Positions 62,601 to 64,000 of a stretch of 64,000 nucleotides of DNA are shown in pieces. Source of the stretch: JABDEZ01 sp965276955 (GTDB lineage Bacteria > Bacteroidota > Bacteroidia > Chitinophagales > Chitinophagaceae); NCBI GenBank assembly GCA_965276955.1, contig CBDIBP010000020.1:62001-126000 (forward strand), written 5' to 3'. The notes under the pieces are model-generated. The model was not told the origin of the DNA, did no database searches, and saw only the letters and a program-made list of their open reading frames with translations. Within the stretch, counting starts at the first letter, position 1. Each line of letters begins with the position of its first letter. The position numbers and the translations under genes were made by a program.

Positions 62601-64000
62601 ATTACCAGTACCAGTTATGGTTGCACCTGTTCCGCCTGTGTAGGTCCAGTTGTAAGTGACCGCAGGGTCGTTAGGAACGGTATATGTTACATTGTTCTGT
62701 CCCTGGCATACAGTGGTAGGCGCTGCAGTGAATGCTGCCGGCTGTGTTGGTAGCGGATTTACTGTTATGGCAATACTGCGTGGAGCCGATATACCACAAC
62801 CGTTCACGGCGGTGCCGATCACACTAAGAGTACCACTGGTAGCAGTATTGCTAAAGTTTACGGTCACGCTATTAGTTGTTCCTGTTATGGTAGCGCCCGC
62901 ACCGCTGTAGGTCCAGCTATAAGTTACAGAAGCATCATTAGGAACGGTATATGTTACAGTGCTTTGTCCCTGGCATACCGCAGCGGTCGATGCAGTGAAG
63001 GCCGCTGGTTGTGCAGGCAGTGGTTTCACCGTAATAGCCAGCGATCGCGGGCTTGATATACCGCAACCATTTATTGCTGTTGCGGTCACATTTAGTGTGC
63101 CGCTCGTAGCAGCGTTGCTAAAGCTAACATTGGCAGTGTTGCCAGCTGGTGTTATGGTCACTCCTGTTCCTGTATAGGCCCAGTTATATGTAACAGTAGC
63201 ATCATTAGGTACCGTATAGTTCACATTATTCGTGCCCTGGCATACACTCGCGTTCGATACGGTGAAGGCAGCAGGCATCTGCGGTAATGGGTTCACAGTT
63301 ATGGCAATTCCACGTGCAGCCGATATACCGCAGCCGTTTATGGCGGTAGCAGTTACATTTAGTGTACCGCTGGTGGCTGTATTACTGAATGCTACAGTAA
63401 CTACATTACTGGTGCCTGTTATAGTAGCGCCAGTACCTGTATAGGTCCAGTTATAGGTAACAGTAGCATCATTAGGTACTGCGTAAGATACTGAGCTTTG
63501 ACCCTGGCATACCACACCTGTTGATATGCTAAATGCTGCGGGTTGATTGGGCAGTGGGTTAATGGTCACTGCTATACCCCGGGCTGTAGATGTTCCACAA
63601 CCATTTATAGCAGTAGCGGTCACATTCAGGGTACCGCTGGTAGCAGTATTGCTAAAGTTTATGCTGGCAGTGTTACCAGATGGTGTTATGGTAGCACCAG
63701 TACCGGAGTAGCTCCAGTTGTAAGTAACCAACGGATCGTTAGGTACCGTATAGGTCACATTACTTGTCCCCTGGCATACTGTTGCTGTCGAGGTAGTGAA
63801 TGCAGCAGGTTGGTTAGGTAATGGATTAACGGTGATACCTAATGTACGTGCAGCAGAGATACCACAACCATTTATAGCTGTTGCGGTAACACTCAGTGTG
63901 CCGCTGGTAGCAGTAGTGCCGTAGCTTACGGCCACACTATTACCAGTGCCTGTTATAGTTGCACCTGTTCCGCCGGTATAGGTCCAGTTGTAAGTTACAA
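59691..64000 (-). CDS. giant T9SS-secreted tandem-repeat protein (partial)
   Basis: The frame is open from the right edge of the window, so the N terminus is missing; at least 1436 residues are visible. The N-terminal visible part is an array of near-identical 89-residue Ig/PKD-like repeats (marks: V-P-N-D-x-x-V-T-Y-N-W, A-T-S-G-T-L-x-V-x-A-T-A-I-N-G-C-G and N-P-L-P-x-Q-P-A-A-F). Next come less similar Ig-like parts with Y-x-W-x-N marks and HYR/SprB-like segments, and a type A T9SS sorting domain (I-K-L-Y-P-N-P-A-T-N-V-V-N-I) ending in K-A-G-W. It is a secreted surface protein with a large rigid stalk; no catalytic domain is seen in the visible part. Confidence 0.92.
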   Translation of the reverse strand, partial: VTYNWTYTGGTGATITGTGNSVAVSYGTTATSGTLSVTATAINGCGISAARTLGITVNPLPNQPAAFTTSTATVCQGTSNVTYTVPNDPLVTYNWSYSGTGATITPSGNTASINFSNTATSGTLNVTATAINGCGTSTARGIAVTINPLPNQPAAFSISTGVVCQGQSSVSYAVPNDATVTYNWTYTGTGATITGTSNVVTVAFSNTATSGTLNVTATAINGCGISAARGIAITVNPLPQMPAAFTVSNASVCQGTNNVNYTVPNDATVTYNWAYTGTGVTITPAGNTANVSFSNAATSGTLNVTATAINGCGISSPRSLAITVKPLPAQPAAFTASTAAVCQGQSTVTYTVPNDASVTYSWTYSGAGATITGTTNSVTVNFSNTATSGTLSVIGTAVNGCGISAPRSIAITVNPLPTQPAAFTAAPTTVCQGQNNVTYTVPNDPAVTYNWTYTGGTGATITGTGNSVTVSYSATATSGTLNVAAAAINGCGTTIARSIAITVNPLPNQPAAFTTSSATVCQGQSTVTYTVPNDPAVTYNWTYSGTGAIITGTTNSVTVSFNNTATSGTLGVTATAINGCGISAASTIAITVNQLPAQPAAFTAAPAVICQGQSNVVYTVPNVSTVTYNWTYSGAGATITGTGNSVTVSFSNTATSGTLSVTATAINGCGISIPRNTTITVSPVPNQPAAFTTSTTTVCQGQTNVIYTVPNDATVTYNWSYTGSGAAINGTGNSVSVNYNTTATSGNIQVTATAINGCGISSAQAIPVTVNPLPLITITPSAQNVCNNTPETITISSSVINTTYTWTNTLPSTGAPATGIASSVPFTALNTGNASVTDTIIVIPTANSCIGPKQKAYVIVNPTPGATATPLTQTVCNGIAANVTFSSSVTTGTTTYSWTNNMTAIGLGNSGTGNVSFNSTNTSTTPDTATIIVIPSANGCVGAAKAATIIVTPLPTVSINIPAQSLCTGAATTPINFSTTVPGTAYTWVNNNTLTGVAQNGVGNIASVTTAYTTIPITSTITVTPIINGCAGVSQQATITVNPYPQATVFANNGTTSCVNDSVVLNANTGAGYTYQWLYNGSPISNATASVYAAHATGYYSVSVKSIGCLSTSTQTAVLVKAIPAAPIYNVGGTLTHCIGDSVMLGTITNILPPYTYQWQNNGTDITGATNVDYTAHAAGNYDVKVFSNGCSNTSPILTVIENPNPAIQAVIAASSFVCPGGTDALQVDSQNNAYQWYSNNNPIPGASSGNYGATNAGNYTVGITNSFGCTTFSLPVSISAGTAPILNVALQNKQLCVQGTGYTNFQWYLNGVAIPNATNGCYDPGTLAGGYTVSAANNMGCYGTSSSYYYSTGVANITPAAIKLYPNPATNVVNINAPEPVNVMISSMDGKQLMYVADAKTIDISKLVDAVYLIKVYDVNNTLIRVEKLVKAGW
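61680..64000 (-). repeat. tandem array of about 267-bp units in a coding region
   Basis: The N-G-C-G codons occur nine times, near 61726, 61990, 62251, 62523, 62792, 63061, 63330, 63594 and 63861, with spacing of 261-272 bp, and another unit begins at the window edge. Differences in unit length are multiples of 3. Sequence identity between units is high by eye. The array probably goes on beyond the window. Confidence 0.88.

Noticed and set aside
61680..64000. Possible CRISPR-like regular array
   Set aside because: Units are about 267 bp, stay in frame and encode conserved protein motifs; there are no short repeats with unique spacers.

Overview
The window is chromosomal DNA from a member of the Bacteroidota, most like the Chitinophagales/Chitinophagaceae. 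The evidence is direct: at least seven secreted proteins end in type IX secretion (T9SS) sorting domains, there is a carboxypeptidase-regulatory-domain TonB receptor, an S46 dipeptidyl peptidase, a GH92 mannosidase, and several genes preceded by the Bacteroidota promoter element TAnnTTTG. No rRNA, tRNA, CRISPR array, phage or transposase gene was found. Gene density is high, with small operons separated by strong hairpin terminators.

Layout. 1-3.2 kb: the tail of a T9SS protein, a YbjQ-family protein, a secreted regulatory-domain protein, and a divergent merC/fur pair sharing an intergenic region with two dyads that look like a metal-regulator operator. 3.4-7.8 kb: a sugar-nucleotide pair (DegT aminotransferase and rfbC), yajQ and an ABC-F ATPase. 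7.8-13.6 kb: a DUF3347 lipoprotein with a TonB receptor, then a molybdopterin oxidoreductase with its cytochrome b partner. 13.8-20.2 kb: aldo/keto reductase, two WXXGXW-repeat paralogues, a HI0933-type flavoprotein, and small secreted or membrane proteins, including a cyclase that lacks its metal-binding half. 20.3-27.7 kb: a complete tolC-acrA-acrB efflux operon and a metZ-like sulfhydrylase. 27.8-35.6 kb: a three-gene operon with an S46 peptidase and a BNR-repeat T9SS protein, then a type B T9SS protein. 35.8-37.1 kb: peroxiredoxin and AhpD-like partner. 37.1-42.9 kb: a 1.2-kb-residue adhesin-like protein with two ice-binding (DUF3494) domains and seven Ig-like repeats, followed by a barrel/SprB-repeat/OmpA protein broken by a one-base frameshift in a homopolymer. 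43.6-47.1 kb: small membrane protein, DUF922 protein, and the selenium pair mnmH-selD. 47.1-53.6 kb: GH92 mannosidase, S8 protease with T9SS tail, anti-sigma/cupin protein, rhomboid protease. 53.7-64 kb: a small CTERM-like protein and two giant T9SS repeat proteins; the last runs off the window and carries a roughly 267-bp tandem array of at least nine units.

The main theme is the cell surface: secreted T9SS cargo, surface-anchored repeat proteins, outer-membrane barrels and peptidases, but none of the T9SS machinery itself. The most notable unexplained structures are a pair of homologous intergenic elements of about 134 bp with terminal inverted repeats (10.8 and 44.9 kb), the ice-binding adhesin/OmpA operon, the double-dyad operator between merC and fur, a perfect GntR-like palindrome at 17.0 kb, and a rhomboid protease next to a small protein with a CTERM-style tail.
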